64,000 nt of DNA from Betaproteobacteria bacterium MOLA814 (GTDB taxonomy: Bacteria; Pseudomonadota; Gammaproteobacteria; Burkholderiales; Burkholderiaceae_C): assembly GCA_000496475.1 (NCBI GenBank), contig AYMW01000003.1, positions 376,003-440,002 of the forward strand, read 5' to 3'. Both the position numbers and the translations under genes were made by a program. The stretch's first letter is position 1, and each line of letters begins with the position of its first letter. Positions 7,542 to 16,779 of this stretch are shown here, in pieces. The notes under the pieces are model-generated. The model was not told the DNA's origin, ran no database searches, and saw nothing but the letters and a program-made list of their open reading frames with translations.

Positions 7542-9953
7542 TTACAGATTTGCACCATTGGCGCGCAGCGCTTTCCAAGTACGCAAGGCGTTATGCGGCA
7601 TATCCAAGTGCGTCACACCTAGGTGCGAAAACGCATCAACGATGGCTGACGTAAAAGTAGGGATAGAGCCTACGTGGGGTGACTCAGCAACGCCTTTTGC
7701 ACCAATTGGGTGGTGTGGCGAGGGAGTGACTGTATGGTCAGTTTCCCAGTGCGGTGTCTCAACCATGGTTGGCAAAAAGTAATCCATCAAGGTATTGCCC
7801 AACAAGTTACCCTGCGCGTCGTAAGGCATTTGCTGCCCCATTGCCACAGCAAACCCCTCCGTCAGTCCGCCATGAATTTGACCTTCAATGATCATGGGGT
7901 TAATACGCGTGCCGCAATCATCTAGTGCGTAGAAACGCCGTATCTTGGTCTCACCTGTCCCCCTGTCAATGTCTACAACACACAAGTAAATGCCAAATGG
8001 AAACGTGAAGTTAGGTGGGTCGTAGTAGTGCACCGCTTCCAAACCAGGCTCTAAACCGGCGGGTGGCTGGTGGTAGGCTTGCCATGCCACATCGGTCATT
8101 GTTTTAAATTTGCTGTCGTCGCCTTTTACTTTGAAGCGGTCAATTTCCCAGTCTAGATCCGCTTCGTTGACTTCCAGCATGTGAGCAGCAATCTTCTTGG
8201 CTTTTGCATGGATTTTCCTTGCTGCCATTGCGATGGCTGCGCCAGCAACAGGTGTGGAGCGCGAGCCATAAGTGCCTAAGCCGTAAGGCGCGGTAGAGGT
8301 ATCACCCTCTTCAACTTGAATGACTTCACTCGGGATACCCAACTCGGTTGCAATAATTTGTGCGTACGTCGTTTGATGACCTTGACCTTGGCTGATCGTG
8401 CCCATGCGAGCAATAGCGCTGCCCGTTGGGTGAATACGAATTTCACAACTGTCAAACATACCAACACCCAAAATATCGCAAATTTTAGATGGGCCGGCGC
8501 CAACAACCTCGGTAAAGGTAACCAAGCCAATACCCATCAATGTAGGACTGTCGGGGTTGGCTCGGACCAGTGCTTGTTCTGCACGCAAACCCTTGTAGTC
8601 CACCGCATCCAATACTTTTTCAAGGGCCGTAGCGTAGTCGCCAGAGTCGTATTCAAAGCCGAATGCACTGGTGTAGGGGAACTGCTCTTTTTGGATGAAG
8701 TTGCGCCTGCGAATCTCCGCTTTATCGATACCCAGCTTTTGCGCCAATACGTCAACCATTCGCTCAATCAAGTAAACCGCCTCGGTCACTCGGAATGAAC
8801 AACGGTACGCGACGCCACCCGGCGTTTTGTTGGTGTAAACACCTTTAACGCTGGCGTGTGCCGCAGGTATGTCATAGCTTCCCGAAACAATATGAAACAT
8901 ACCAGCAGGGAATTTTGTGGGATCAGCACACGCATCAAATGCGCCGTGGTCGGCCACTACGTTGACGCGCAAACCAGTAATTTTCCCTTCTGACGTGGCG
9001 GCCAACTCGCCGTCCATGTGGTAGTCACGCGCGAAGGCTGTAGAAGAAATGTTCTCCATGCGGTCTTCCACCCATTTCACTGGGCGACCCAATACGATAG
9101 ATGCCACGATGGCACACACATAGCCTGGGTATATACCAACCTTGTTACCAAAGCCGCCACCAATGTCTGGACTTACGATGCGAACTTTGGACTCTGGGAT
9201 GCCAGATAGCATGGACACCACCGTGCGCACCACGTGAGGCGCTTGTGAGGTGATGTAGGTTGTTAAGTCACCTTTGATAGGGTCAAACGATGCAACGCAG
9301 CCGCATGTCTCTAATGGACAAGGGTGAACACGTGGGTAGTACATGTGTTCAGCCACCGTTACATCGGCAGCATCGAACGCCGCGTCTGCAGCAGCTTTAT
9401 CTCCAGCATCCCATGTGAAGATGTGATTATGATGCTCGCGCGGACCATGCGCACCCGTGGTCTTTCCGGCCAAGTCCTCACGAATAACAGGCGCATCGGG
9501 CGCCAACGCCGCGTATGGGTCCATCACCACTGGCAACTCTTCATACTCCACCTCAACAGCCTCAATTGCATCCGCAGCAATGTAGCGGTCATCGGCAATG
9601 ACAATGGCGACCTCTTGCATTTGAAAGTGCACTTTTTCGTCGGCCAACACAGCCGCAACGTCACCGGCCAACGTTGGCATCCAGTGCAGCTTTAAAGGCT
9701 TGAGGTCTTCGGCGGTCAACACTGCATGCACGCCAGGAATAGCCAATGCAGCTTCTTTATTGATTTTGATAATGCGGCCATGGGCAATCGGCGAGCGCAC
9801 GATATCCATGTGCAACATGCCGGGCATTTTGATGTCGTCTACGTAATTGCCTTTGCCCTGAATAAATCGGGCATCTTCTTTGCGCAAACGTGACGCACCC
9901 ATACCGGCTAGTGCTAATTCGCGGGCTTCGAGGCTTGGTGCTGGTGCATTCAT
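7542..9953 (-). CDS. coxL: Aerobic carbon monoxide dehydrogenase large subunit, form I (CoxL)
   Basis: CoxL holds the Mo-Cu active site that oxidises CO with water to CO2, giving two electrons to the FeS and FAD subunits. Residues 382-388 read AYRCSFR, the form I signature, so Cys385 should bind the copper; form II look-alikes have AYRGAGR. SQGQGHQTTYAQ at 521-532 belongs to the cofactor-binding region, and Glu757 in GAKGVAES matches the catalytic glutamate of the xanthine oxidase family. The Cys-to-Glu spacing (372) is close to that of the Oligotropha enzyme. Length 803 is full. An AGGAG site precedes the ATG. It lies in the classic M-S-L order, 27 bases after coxS. This is a functional-looking CO oxidiser rather than a generic molybdenum hydroxylase. 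Confidence 0.95.
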   Translation of the reverse strand: MNAPAPSLEARELALAGMGASRLRKEDARFIQGKGNYVDDIKMPGMLHMDIVRSPIAHGRIIKINKEAALAIPGVHAVLTAEDLKPLKLHWMPTLAGDVAAVLADEKVHFQMQEVAIVIADDRYIAADAIEAVEVEYEELPVVMDPYAALAPDAPVIREDLAGKTTGAHGPREHHNHIFTWDAGDKAAADAAFDAADVTVAEHMYYPRVHPCPLETCGCVASFDPIKGDLTTYITSQAPHVVRTVVSMLSGIPESKVRIVSPDIGGGFGNKVGIYPGYVCAIVASIVLGRPVKWVEDRMENISSTAFARDYHMDGELAATSEGKITGLRVNVVADHGAFDACADPTKFPAGMFHIVSGSYDIPAAHASVKGVYTNKTPGGVAYRCSFRVTEAVYLIERMVDVLAQKLGIDKAEIRRRNFIQKEQFPYTSAFGFEYDSGDYATALEKVLDAVDYKGLRAEQALVRANPDSPTLMGIGLVTFTEVVGAGPSKICDILGVGMFDSCEIRIHPTGSAIARMGTISQGQGHQTTYAQIIATELGIPSEVIQVEEGDTSTAPYGLGTYGSRSTPVAGAAIAMAARKIHAKAKKIAAHMLEVNEADLDWEIDRFKVKGDDSKFKTMTDVAWQAYHQPPAGLEPGLEAVHYYDPPNFTFPFGIYLCVVDIDRGTGETKIRRFYALDDCGTRINPMIIEGQIHGGLTEGFAVAMGQQMPYDAQGNLLGNTLMDYFLPTMVETPHWETDHTVTPSPHHPIGAKGVAESPHVGSIPTFTSAIVDAFSHLGVTHLDMPHNALRTWKALRANGANL

Positions 9954-9980
9954 AAGTGTCTCCTAGAAAGGTTTTAGGAC

Positions 9981-10466
9981 TTAGGCCGCGACTGACTCTT
10001 GCAGTTTTTTGGCGGCATATTGAATTGACTTGATAATGTTTTGGTAGCCTGTGCATCGGCATAAATTACCGCTCATACCATGGCGAATTTCGTCCTCGCT
10101 AGGGTTGGGGTTTTCCTGCAAAAAACGATAGGCACGCATCAGCATGCCTGGTGTACAAAACCCACATTGCAAGCCATGCTCTCTGTAAAAGCCCTCCTGC
10201 ACTGCATGTAAAACGCCTTTATCTGCTAGACCCTCGACTGTGAGAACTTCGGAGCCATCGCACTGCACCGCTAGGTGCGTGCAGGACTTAACGGACTGGC
10301 CATCGATATCAACCGTGCAAGCACCGCAGTGACTTGTTTCGCAGCTGATGTGTGCGCCAGTTAAGTGGAGTTCTTCTCTGAGAAAGTGCACCAGCAAGGT
10401 GCGTGGCTCAACAGCCTTCTCTTCTTTTTTACCGTTAACAGTCACGGTGATTAATTTCTTAGTCAT
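9981..10466 (-). CDS. coxS: CO dehydrogenase small (iron-sulfur) subunit CoxS
   Basis: CoxS carries two 2Fe-2S clusters that pass electrons from the molybdenum site to FAD. The plant-type cluster uses Cys42, Cys47, Cys50 and Cys62, and the helical C-terminal domain uses Cys101, Cys104, Cys136 and Cys138; all eight are present. Length 161 is normal. The ATG is preceded by CAGGAGGTC, a strong ribosome site. It is 33 bases after coxM and 27 before coxL. Confidence 0.95.
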   Translation of the reverse strand: MTKKLITVTVNGKKEEKAVEPRTLLVHFLREELHLTGAHISCETSHCGACTVDIDGQSVKSCTHLAVQCDGSEVLTVEGLADKGVLHAVQEGFYREHGLQCGFCTPGMLMRAYRFLQENPNPSEDEIRHGMSGNLCRCTGYQNIIKSIQYAAKKLQESVAA

Positions 10467-10499
10467 GGTTGACCTCCTGTGTGGAATAAATATGTGCGC

Positions 10500-11363
10500 C
10501 TATTGGCAGCGGGACCAAGCTTTGTTGATTGCACGCTTGAACATCTCGCCGGCCATTGCTGTTTTGTATTCAATGTCGCCACGCAAGTCTTCAGCAGGAT
10601 CGCAAATCGCCATCGCAGCTTCACTAGCGGCTTTGACTGTTTCGGCACCAAACGGCTGATTTAACAACACCTGCTCTGCAGCTTCTGCCCGCAAAGCTGT
10701 GGGGCCAACATTGGTCAAGCCAATGCGGACATGGGTGATTTTGTCGCCTGTTTTTTGCATAACGACAGCGCAACCAGCAGTCGCCCAGTCACCTGTTTTG
10801 CGCTTCAGTTTCTCGTAGGCATATCCTGTACCAGCAGCCAGCGCTGGTAGACGAATTTCAACCATGATTTCATTTTCTTCAAGCAGCGTCATGTAAGTGC
10901 CAACGAAGAAGTCGTCAGCTTTGACACTGCGTTGCCCATTGGGGCCTTGCAATAAAAATGATGCGTCTAGCGCCATGGCCAAAGCTGGATGGTCATTACC
11001 AGGGTCGCCGTGTGCAATGTCGCCACCAATAGTGCCGCGGTTGCGCACTTGCGGATCGGCGATCAGTAAAGCAGCTTCGCACAACAGAGGCGCTTTGGCT
11101 TGAAGAATGGGGGAGGCAATTAAGTCGTTCTCCACGGTCATGGCACCAATGACAATGTCAGCACCATCCTCACGGATACCTCTGAGTTCAGGAATTCGGT
11201 TGATATCAATCAGGTGTGCCGGCTCAGCAAAACGCAACTTCATCATAGGCAATAGGCTATGTCCGCCTGCCAACAGTTTTGCATCTGACCCAAGCTCTGT
11301 CAGCATGGTGATGGCCTCACCAACACTGCTGGGTACGTGGTAGTCGAATCGTGGTGGAATCAT
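10500..11363 (-). CDS. coxM: CO dehydrogenase medium (FAD) subunit CoxM
   Basis: CoxM binds FAD and hands electrons on to the respiratory chain. The FAD-binding signatures are AGGHS (residues 32-36 from the ATG) and the stretch RNRGTIGGDIAHGDPGND near 107-124. Length is 287, normal for the family. A GTG lies directly before the ATG; the GGAG ribosome site is six bases from the ATG and only three from the GTG, so the ATG at 11363 is preferred. It is the first gene of the structural operon, 232 bases from rcoM, and the gap carries the likely promoter and operator. Confidence 0.94.
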   Translation of the reverse strand: MIPPRFDYHVPSSVGEAITMLTELGSDAKLLAGGHSLLPMMKLRFAEPAHLIDINRIPELRGIREDGADIVIGAMTVENDLIASPILQAKAPLLCEAALLIADPQVRNRGTIGGDIAHGDPGNDHPALAMALDASFLLQGPNGQRSVKADDFFVGTYMTLLEENEIMVEIRLPALAAGTGYAYEKLKRKTGDWATAGCAVVMQKTGDKITHVRIGLTNVGPTALRAEAAEQVLLNQPFGAETVKAASEAAMAICDPAEDLRGDIEYKTAMAGEMFKRAINKAWSRCQ

Positions 11364-11595
11364 CACAGTCTCCTCTTGTTGTACTGATAAAAATTAGTAT
11401 AAGTAGGAGATAAATCAGACTAAAAAAGTCGGGATTCGTTTCAGACGGATGGTAATGGCAACTTTTGCGCACGAAACAACACAACCACCGCACGAAGTGT
11501 TGAGTTCAACTATTTGGGCTTTAGCAACTAGGGAAAATACTAGGCTTTGTAAGACTAGGTGTTAGCCCTTGGGTTTCGTGTGGGAGTGGGCATTT
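11364..11595 (-). promoter_or_regulatory. cox promoter region between rcoM and coxM
   Basis: This 232-bp non-coding gap must drive the cox operon because rcoM ends before it. On the minus strand it holds, in order, the triple CCTAGT repeat (listed separately), a possible -35 TTGAAC near 11507 and AT-rich patches nearer the gene. I could not fix a -10 with confidence. An AAGAGGAGACT ribosome site ends the region. Confidence 0.6.
11527..11559 (-). promoter_or_regulatory. Triple direct repeat ACTAGG/CCTAGT, candidate RcoM operator
   Basis: Three copies of ACTAGG on the plus strand start at 11527, 11539 and 11554, that is 12 and 15 bases apart on the same face or nearly so. On the transcribed (minus) strand they read CCTAGT and lie about 165-195 bases before coxM. 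LytTR-domain regulators bind direct repeats about one helical turn apart, so this is the natural binding site for the LytTR protein encoded next door. The assignment is inference from layout. Confidence 0.55.
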
Positions 11596-12387
11596 TCAAC
11601 GGTGCAACCCTAAAAGAAGCTTGAGTTTGCCAAGCTCATCGCGAGACACAGGCACTACAGTGCGTGATTTGTTGCCAATAACCACTTGCGTTTTACTACC
11701 TATCCGCTCTAACTCGGACACGGCTTTCACATTGACAATGAAACGTCTGTGTACCCGCAAAAATTGCTGCTTATTTAAACGTGACTCCAAGTCACCAATG
11801 CTCAGGTTGCAGAACTTATAACCTTGTTGCGTTAGAAGACGGGTGTAATGCGCCTGCGACTCTAAGCACAACACATCGCCAGCCTCAATGAAAGACACTT
11901 TTTTATCGGATACCACTGGGATACGTGATAACTGTATGTTGTCTCCACTTGCAGGGCTCTGTGGTTCACTTGCCAGCATCATGGAGCTTGGATCTGTAGA
12001 GGTCAGCGCTGCTTGAACGTTTTTATCTGGACTCACAATTTGTGTCACGTCGTAGAACACCAATACAAAGCCTGTCAGTACGTCATACAAGTCGCTGATT
12101 CTGGTGACCTTAATCAACAACACCTGCTCTGGAATATTGATGATCATGGTCATGGGTGAGGCCGTACCCATAGGACACGAGGCCGCCTCATCCAATAGAA
12201 ACTTAACCTTTGGCTGTGATCGCGGCGGGTGAAAAGACGTCACCAATTTGTTAAATGGCTTCTTCTCGTCAACGGGCAATACCTTGCGGGCAAAGTCATT
12301 GAGCCCCACCACGTTGCGACGCGCATCTAAATGAATGACACCCACCTCAAACTTTTCCAGTAGGTACAAGTCCTGCTTAAATTCCAT
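11596..12387 (-). CDS. rcoM: RcoM-like heme CO sensor: PAS domain plus LytTR DNA-binding domain
   Basis: RcoM proteins bind CO at a heme in an N-terminal PAS domain and activate cox genes through a C-terminal LytTR domain. Residues 8-125 form the PAS domain. By my alignment from memory to the Burkholderia xenovorans protein, His53 matches heme ligand His74, Cys71 matches Cys94 (ligand in the oxidised state) and Met81 matches Met104 (ligand displaced by CO). A Ser/Pro/Thr-rich linker spans about 128-155. The LytTR domain at 160-263 includes FLRVHRRFIVN. Length 263 is family-like. A GAGGAG site precedes the ATG. The gene lies directly upstream of and co-directional with coxM, so a regulatory link is strongly supported by context. 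Confidence 0.88.
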   Translation of the reverse strand: MEFKQDLYLLEKFEVGVIHLDARRNVVGLNDFARKVLPVDEKKPFNKLVTSFHPPRSQPKVKFLLDEAASCPMGTASPMTMIINIPEQVLLIKVTRISDLYDVLTGFVLVFYDVTQIVSPDKNVQAALTSTDPSSMMLASEPQSPASGDNIQLSRIPVVSDKKVSFIEAGDVLCLESQAHYTRLLTQQGYKFCNLSIGDLESRLNKQQFLRVHRRFIVNVKAVSELERIGSKTQVVIGNKSRTVVPVSRDELGKLKLLLGLHR

Positions 12388-12427
12388 CGATGTCTCCTCA
12401 GCCGCACCTGTATCGATGCGTGCACAA

Positions 12428-12445
12428 TCACGCGAGATAGCGTGA
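12428..12445. promoter_or_regulatory. Palindrome upstream of rcoM
   Basis: TCACGC and GCGTGA form a perfect inverted repeat with a six-base spacer, 41 bases before the rcoM start. It could be an operator for a dimeric regulator of rcoM or a short RNA hairpin. No family can be named from the arms. Confidence 0.3.
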
Positions 12446-12595
12446 CATGTAGAGAATTATGCGTTGTGATGAGTGTCCAAGCGCTTTTGGTACAACAACA
12501 GACACTGTGGACCAGACGTTGTCAAAACTGCGCGTTAGGATGCGGTTCATCACCATGCTGTTGATGGCATGCTTGTGCAGTTGATTGGTGTTGCT

Positions 12596-13966
12596 TCACA
12601 CAACCCGGTATGTGGCTTGACGCGTTAAACGCCTGAACCGAAAATTAAGCACCAAAGCCGCAACGGCCAATCCCATCAACAAACCACCCCATAGGCCAGC
12701 AGGGCCCAATGGGCCAAATACGCCCATGGTGAGGCTGAAACCCATGCCCACCACCCAATAACAAAACACAGTAATCAACATGGGGATTTTGGTGTCCTTA
12801 TAGCCGCGCAACACGCCCATAGCGCCCACTTGCAAGCCATCCACCACTTGAAACACAGCGGCGAACACCATGAAATGAGCGGCCATTGCTATCACCGCTT
12901 GGTTGGGGGTGTACAGCCCGGCCAACCACTCGCGCGACAGCCAAATCGCACAAGCGGACACCAGCATAAGACCTCCACACACCGCAATACCCAACTGACC
13001 TCGGTAACGTGCTTCAAGCATGTTGCCTGAGCCAACGGCTTGGCCTACGCGCACAGTCAGCGCAATAGAGATACCCAACGGCACCATGAAAGAAATGGAT
13101 GCCACGTTGATTGCAATTTGGTGACCCGCCACCGTGTCTACGCCAAAGCGCCCCATCAACAACGCCGTCGCGGTGAACATGCCCGACTCCATGGCCAAGC
13201 CAATTGAGATGGGCATGCCCAAACGCACGATGCTGGCGATGTGCTTCCAGTCGGGCTTGCTGATGCGCTGGCGCAGTTGGTACTGCGCGTAGCGCGGCGC
13301 GCTTAAGGTGTAGGCGTACAGCGCCAAGCAACCAATGGTTTGAGCGATACCAGTAGACAGCGCAGCGCCCGATGCACCCATGGCAGGAAAGCCAAAATTG
13401 CCGAACATCAACGCGTAGTTGCCCAACACGTTCACCGGCAGCATCAACAGCTGCGTCCACAGCATGGGCATGGTGTGCCCCATGGACTCATTCAGGAACC
13501 TCGGGACTAGGTACAAGCAAGTAAACGGCATGCTCCATGCCACCCACATCAGGTAGCGGCGCGTCTCGGCCACAATTTCCGGGGCAACACCAATCCATGG
13601 CATGAGGAGTGACATGAACAGCATCGTGAGCATTTGAAACAACGACAACACCAGCGCCAGCCACACACCTTGGCGCAACTCTTCCCGAATCAACGAATGG
13701 TTGTTCGCACCCACATGGTGGGCAATGATGGGCGTAAGCGCCAACATCAAGCCCAGGCCAGCCATCAGCGTAAAAAACCACATGGCAGACCCCATGGCAA
13801 CAGCAGACAAGACCAGCGCACTAACGCGCCCAGCCATTAAGGTGTCGGCCACACCCATGCCCATTTGCAGCAACTGGGCCACGATGACAGGCAAGGCAAT
13901 GATGGCAAGGGCTCGCGCTTCTGTGCGGGCTTTAACTAGTGGTGAATTCAATTTAAAAGCATTCAA
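12596..13966 (-). CDS. MATE family multidrug/sodium antiporter
   Basis: MATE (NorM-type) transporters export drugs and metabolites using a Na+ or H+ gradient. The protein shows about twelve hydrophobic spans in two similar halves, with the family-typical region ALPVIVAQLLQMGMGVADT early in the first span and a matching pattern after residue 240. The long frame reaches 14077, but the extra N-terminus is not hydrophobic in the usual way. The TTG at 13966 or 13951 gives about 450 residues, the normal size; no nearby ATG exists, so the start is uncertain. It follows glmS on the same strand after about 190 bases. Confidence 0.85.
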   Translation of the reverse strand: MNAFKLNSPLVKARTEARALAIIALPVIVAQLLQMGMGVADTLMAGRVSALVLSAVAMGSAMWFFTLMAGLGLMLALTPIIAHHVGANNHSLIREELRQGVWLALVLSLFQMLTMLFMSLLMPWIGVAPEIVAETRRYLMWVAWSMPFTCLYLVPRFLNESMGHTMPMLWTQLLMLPVNVLGNYALMFGNFGFPAMGASGAALSTGIAQTIGCLALYAYTLSAPRYAQYQLRQRISKPDWKHIASIVRLGMPISIGLAMESGMFTATALLMGRFGVDTVAGHQIAINVASISFMVPLGISIALTVRVGQAVGSGNMLEARYRGQLGIAVCGGLMLVSACAIWLSREWLAGLYTPNQAVIAMAAHFMVFAAVFQVVDGLQVGAMGVLRGYKDTKIPMLITVFCYWVVGMGFSLTMGVFGPLGPAGLWGGLLMGLAVAALVLNFRFRRLTRQATYRVV

Positions 13967-14157
13967 TATGCGTGTTTGTTTAACGGGGCCTATGAATAGC
14001 TTGGCATGAGCAAATCCACTGATGCAAGACAGGCCAATGCAAGGCTCACGCCAAACTGGCAATACCCAAATCACCAACCGTATTCAGTAGTAACAACCAT
14101 GGTCACACAAAAAGACCTCACCACCGTCTTGCGCAGTCCCTTTAAGTACACAACAAA

Positions 14158-16050
14158 TTACTCCACCGTCACAGATTTTGCTAAGTTCCGTGGTTTGTCG
14201 ACATCTGTGCCTTTTGCGCATGCCGTGTGATAAGCCAGCAACTGCAGGGGAACGACGTGTAGCAGCGGGCTTAGAACACCATAGTGCTCTGGCATGCGTA
14301 TAACGTTCAAGCCGGGGGCTGCCTTGATGCGGCTGTCACCGTCTGCCAATACATACAACACGCCACCGCGTGCGCGTACTTCTTGCATATTGCTTTTGAG
14401 CTTTTCAAGCAATGCGTCGTTGGGTGCCACAGTCACGACTGGCATGGCACTTGTAACCAACGCAAGAGGGCCGTGCTTGAGTTCGCCTGCGGGATAGGCC
14501 TCGGCGTGTATGTAGCTTATTTCTTTGAGCTTTAGCGCGCCTTCCAGAGCAATGGGGTAATGCAAGCCTCGGCCTAAAAACAAGGCGTTGTCCATGCGCG
14601 CAAAATCGTGTGACCACGCAATTATTTGCGGCTCTAAAGCCAATACATCTTGCAGCGCGGCTGGCAAATGGCGCATGGCTTTGAGGTGCTCGGCCTCGGC
14701 CTCTTCTGTTAGTTGCCCTTTGCTTTGCGCCAGCGCCAGAGTCAGCAAAAACAAACCCGCCAACTGGGTGGTGAACGCCTTGGTAGAAGCCACACCAATT
14801 TCCACGCCTGCGCGTGTGATGTAAGCCAATTTGCATTCACGCACCATGGCCGATGTGGACACATTGCAAATGGTCAGTGTGTGGTGCATGCCCAAACTTT
14901 GGGCATGGCGCAAGGCGGCTAGCGTGTCGGCGGTCTCACCACTTTGGCTCAGCGTCACCACCAAGGTGTTGGGGTGGGGCACGCTGGTGCGGTAGCGGTA
15001 TTCGCTGGCCACCTCAACTTGTGTGGGAATGCCGGCAATGCCCTCTAACCAGTACTTGGCGGTGCAACCGCTGTAGTAGCTGGTGCCGCAAGCCAAAATC
15101 AAAATCCGGTCAATCTGTTTGAACACCGCGTGGGCGTTGTCGCCGGGTGCGGGCGTTGTCACGCCATCAAACAACTCAGGGACTATGCCCTCAACACCTT
15201 CTAGCGTGTCAGCCAAGGCGCGAGGCTGCTCAAAAATTTCCTTCTGCATGTAGTGGCGGTAAGGGCCTAGTTCTGCGGCACCGCTGTGTGCCAACACGGT
15301 CTTGACCTCGCGCGTCACGCGCTGGCCTTGGCCGTTCACTACCCAGTATTTGCCAAGCTGCAAGTCAACGCTGTCACCCTCTTCCAGATACACAATTTGA
15401 TCGGACACGCCAGCCAAGGCCATGGCGTCACTGGCCAAGAAAAATTCATGCGCATCATCTGCACTGCCAACACCCAAAATCAATGGCGAGCCAAAGCGTG
15501 CACCCACCACGCGCTGGGGCTCATCTTTGTGAAATGCCGCAATGGCGTAGGCGCCTTGCAGTTGCACCACAGTGGCTTGCAAGGCTTCAAACAAGTCGCC
15601 GTCGTACAGCGAGTCCATCAAATGCACAATGACTTCGGTATCGGTTTGGCTGGCAAACACATAGCCTTTGGCTTGCAAGGCTTCACGCAGCTCATCGTGG
15701 TTTTCAATGATGCCGTTGTGCACCAAGGCAATGCGCCCAGGGCGGTCTGGCACATCGGCGCTGGCGTCAACGCCTGGCCCGTGGCTGAAGTGTGGGTGCG
15801 CGTTGTGCACAGCAGGCGCGCCGTGTGTGGCCCAGCGTGTGTGCGCAATGCCAGTACCGCCGCTCATGGACGTTTGAGTCACTTGTTGCAACAAGTCGGC
15901 CACGCGCGAGGTGCTGCGGCTGCGCGTCAACCCGCCTGCGTGTACCGCCACGCCACATGAGTCATAACCACGGTACTCGAGGCGCTGCAAACCCTGTACC
16001 AATACGGGAACGATATTGCGCTTAGAAACCGCGCCAACAATGCCGCACAT
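14158..16050 (-). CDS. glmS: Glutamine-fructose-6-phosphate aminotransferase GlmS
   Basis: GlmS makes glucosamine-6-phosphate from fructose-6-phosphate and glutamine, the entry to peptidoglycan and LPS amino sugars. The start MCGIVGA exposes the Cys nucleophile of the N-terminal glutaminase. YRGYDSCG follows at about 27-34. The two SIS isomerase domains begin near residue 310, with CGTSYYSG and SQSGETADT as phosphosugar-binding loops, and the protein ends in the near-invariant KSVTVE. Length 630 is slightly above the usual 609. GlmU is encoded 0.7 kb away, so both ends of the UDP-GlcNAc pathway are close together. Confidence 0.97.
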   Translation of the reverse strand: MCGIVGAVSKRNIVPVLVQGLQRLEYRGYDSCGVAVHAGGLTRSRSTSRVADLLQQVTQTSMSGGTGIAHTRWATHGAPAVHNAHPHFSHGPGVDASADVPDRPGRIALVHNGIIENHDELREALQAKGYVFASQTDTEVIVHLMDSLYDGDLFEALQATVVQLQGAYAIAAFHKDEPQRVVGARFGSPLILGVGSADDAHEFFLASDAMALAGVSDQIVYLEEGDSVDLQLGKYWVVNGQGQRVTREVKTVLAHSGAAELGPYRHYMQKEIFEQPRALADTLEGVEGIVPELFDGVTTPAPGDNAHAVFKQIDRILILACGTSYYSGCTAKYWLEGIAGIPTQVEVASEYRYRTSVPHPNTLVVTLSQSGETADTLAALRHAQSLGMHHTLTICNVSTSAMVRECKLAYITRAGVEIGVASTKAFTTQLAGLFLLTLALAQSKGQLTEEAEAEHLKAMRHLPAALQDVLALEPQIIAWSHDFARMDNALFLGRGLHYPIALEGALKLKEISYIHAEAYPAGELKHGPLALVTSAMPVVTVAPNDALLEKLKSNMQEVRARGGVLYVLADGDSRIKAAPGLNVIRMPEHYGVLSPLLHVVPLQLLAYHTACAKGTDVDKPRNLAKSVTVE

Positions 16051-16224
16051 AAGGCAAACCCTTAATAATTAAATTTGATAAACACCAACAACCATGCAGT
16101 GTAGGCATGGATGCATGATTTATAGTTGCAAATTTTCCATATATTTGATTTTATATTTCACCGTGTGTGCATAATGAATTTAAATTTCATAATTTATCTT
16201 TTTTTGATTGAATAAAATACAGCC

Positions 16225-16710
16225 ATGACAGATTGCGACACCACAGACCTGCAACTGTTGGCCCAACTGCAAGTCAATGCCAGCCAGACCAACGCGGCCT
16301 TGGCCGCACAACTGGGCCTGTCGCCTGCCACGACACTACGCCGGGTCAAGCGCCTGCAAGAGAGCGGCATCATTGACAGACAAGTCGCCATACTCAACAC
16401 CGATGCGGTGGCTCACATGGCTGGCGCAGGCCTGACCGCCATCGTAGAGGTGAGCTTAGACCGGCAAGGCGCAGAACACTTACAAGCGTTTGAGTTGCAC
16501 GTGTGTGCCCACCCCGGCGTGCAACAGTGCTACCAAACCAGCCCCGGGCCTGACTTTTGTCTTGTGGTGCAAGCCCCCGACATGCCCGCTTACCACCGCA
16601 TGGCGCAACGGTTGTTTACAGAACACGCCAATGTGCGCAACGTTAAGGCGTTTTTTAGCGTCAAGCGCGCCAAGTTCAGCACAGCTGTGGCGCTGCCAAG
16701 CGCAGTGTAG
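16225..16710 (+). CDS. Lrp/AsnC family transcriptional regulator
   Basis: This 161-residue protein has the Lrp layout: an N-terminal winged helix-turn-helix (about 8-60, with NAALAAQLGLSPATTLRRVKR as the recognition region) and a C-terminal RAM effector-binding domain (about 68-150). Such regulators sense amino acids. It is divergent from glmS across 174 AT-rich bases that should hold both promoters, so it may regulate itself. The ligand cannot be told from sequence. Confidence 0.88.
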   Translation: MTDCDTTDLQLLAQLQVNASQTNAALAAQLGLSPATTLRRVKRLQESGIIDRQVAILNTDAVAHMAGAGLTAIVEVSLDRQGAEHLQAFELHVCAHPGVQQCYQTSPGPDFCLVVQAPDMPAYHRMAQRLFTEHANVRNVKAFFSVKRAKFSTAVALPSAV

Positions 16711-16726
16711 ATCGGCTTAAACAGCC

Positions 16727-16747
16727 CCGTTGCAAACGTGACAACGG
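16727..16747. terminator. Weak hairpin between convergent lrp-type gene and glmU
   Basis: CCGTTG and CAACGG form a perfect 6-bp stem with a 9-base loop in the 69-base gap between two convergent genes. There is no T-tract on either side, so it is at best a weak terminator. Placement is the main support. Confidence 0.3.
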
Positions 16748-16779
16748 TGCGGTTGGCCCATCAACAGCATGGAGGCCAA

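Noticed and set aside
12428-12445. CRP/CooA-type site before rcoM
   Set aside because: The six-base spacer fits, but the arms are TCACGC/GCGTGA rather than TGTGA or TGTCR, so I kept only a generic palindrome call.
15286-15960. A 224-codon open frame opposite glmS
   Set aside because: It is a shadow of the well-conserved glmS coding sequence.
16051-16224. glmS ribozyme or riboswitch in the glmS leader
   Set aside because: The gap is AT-rich with no ribozyme core, and the ribozyme is mainly a Firmicutes feature.
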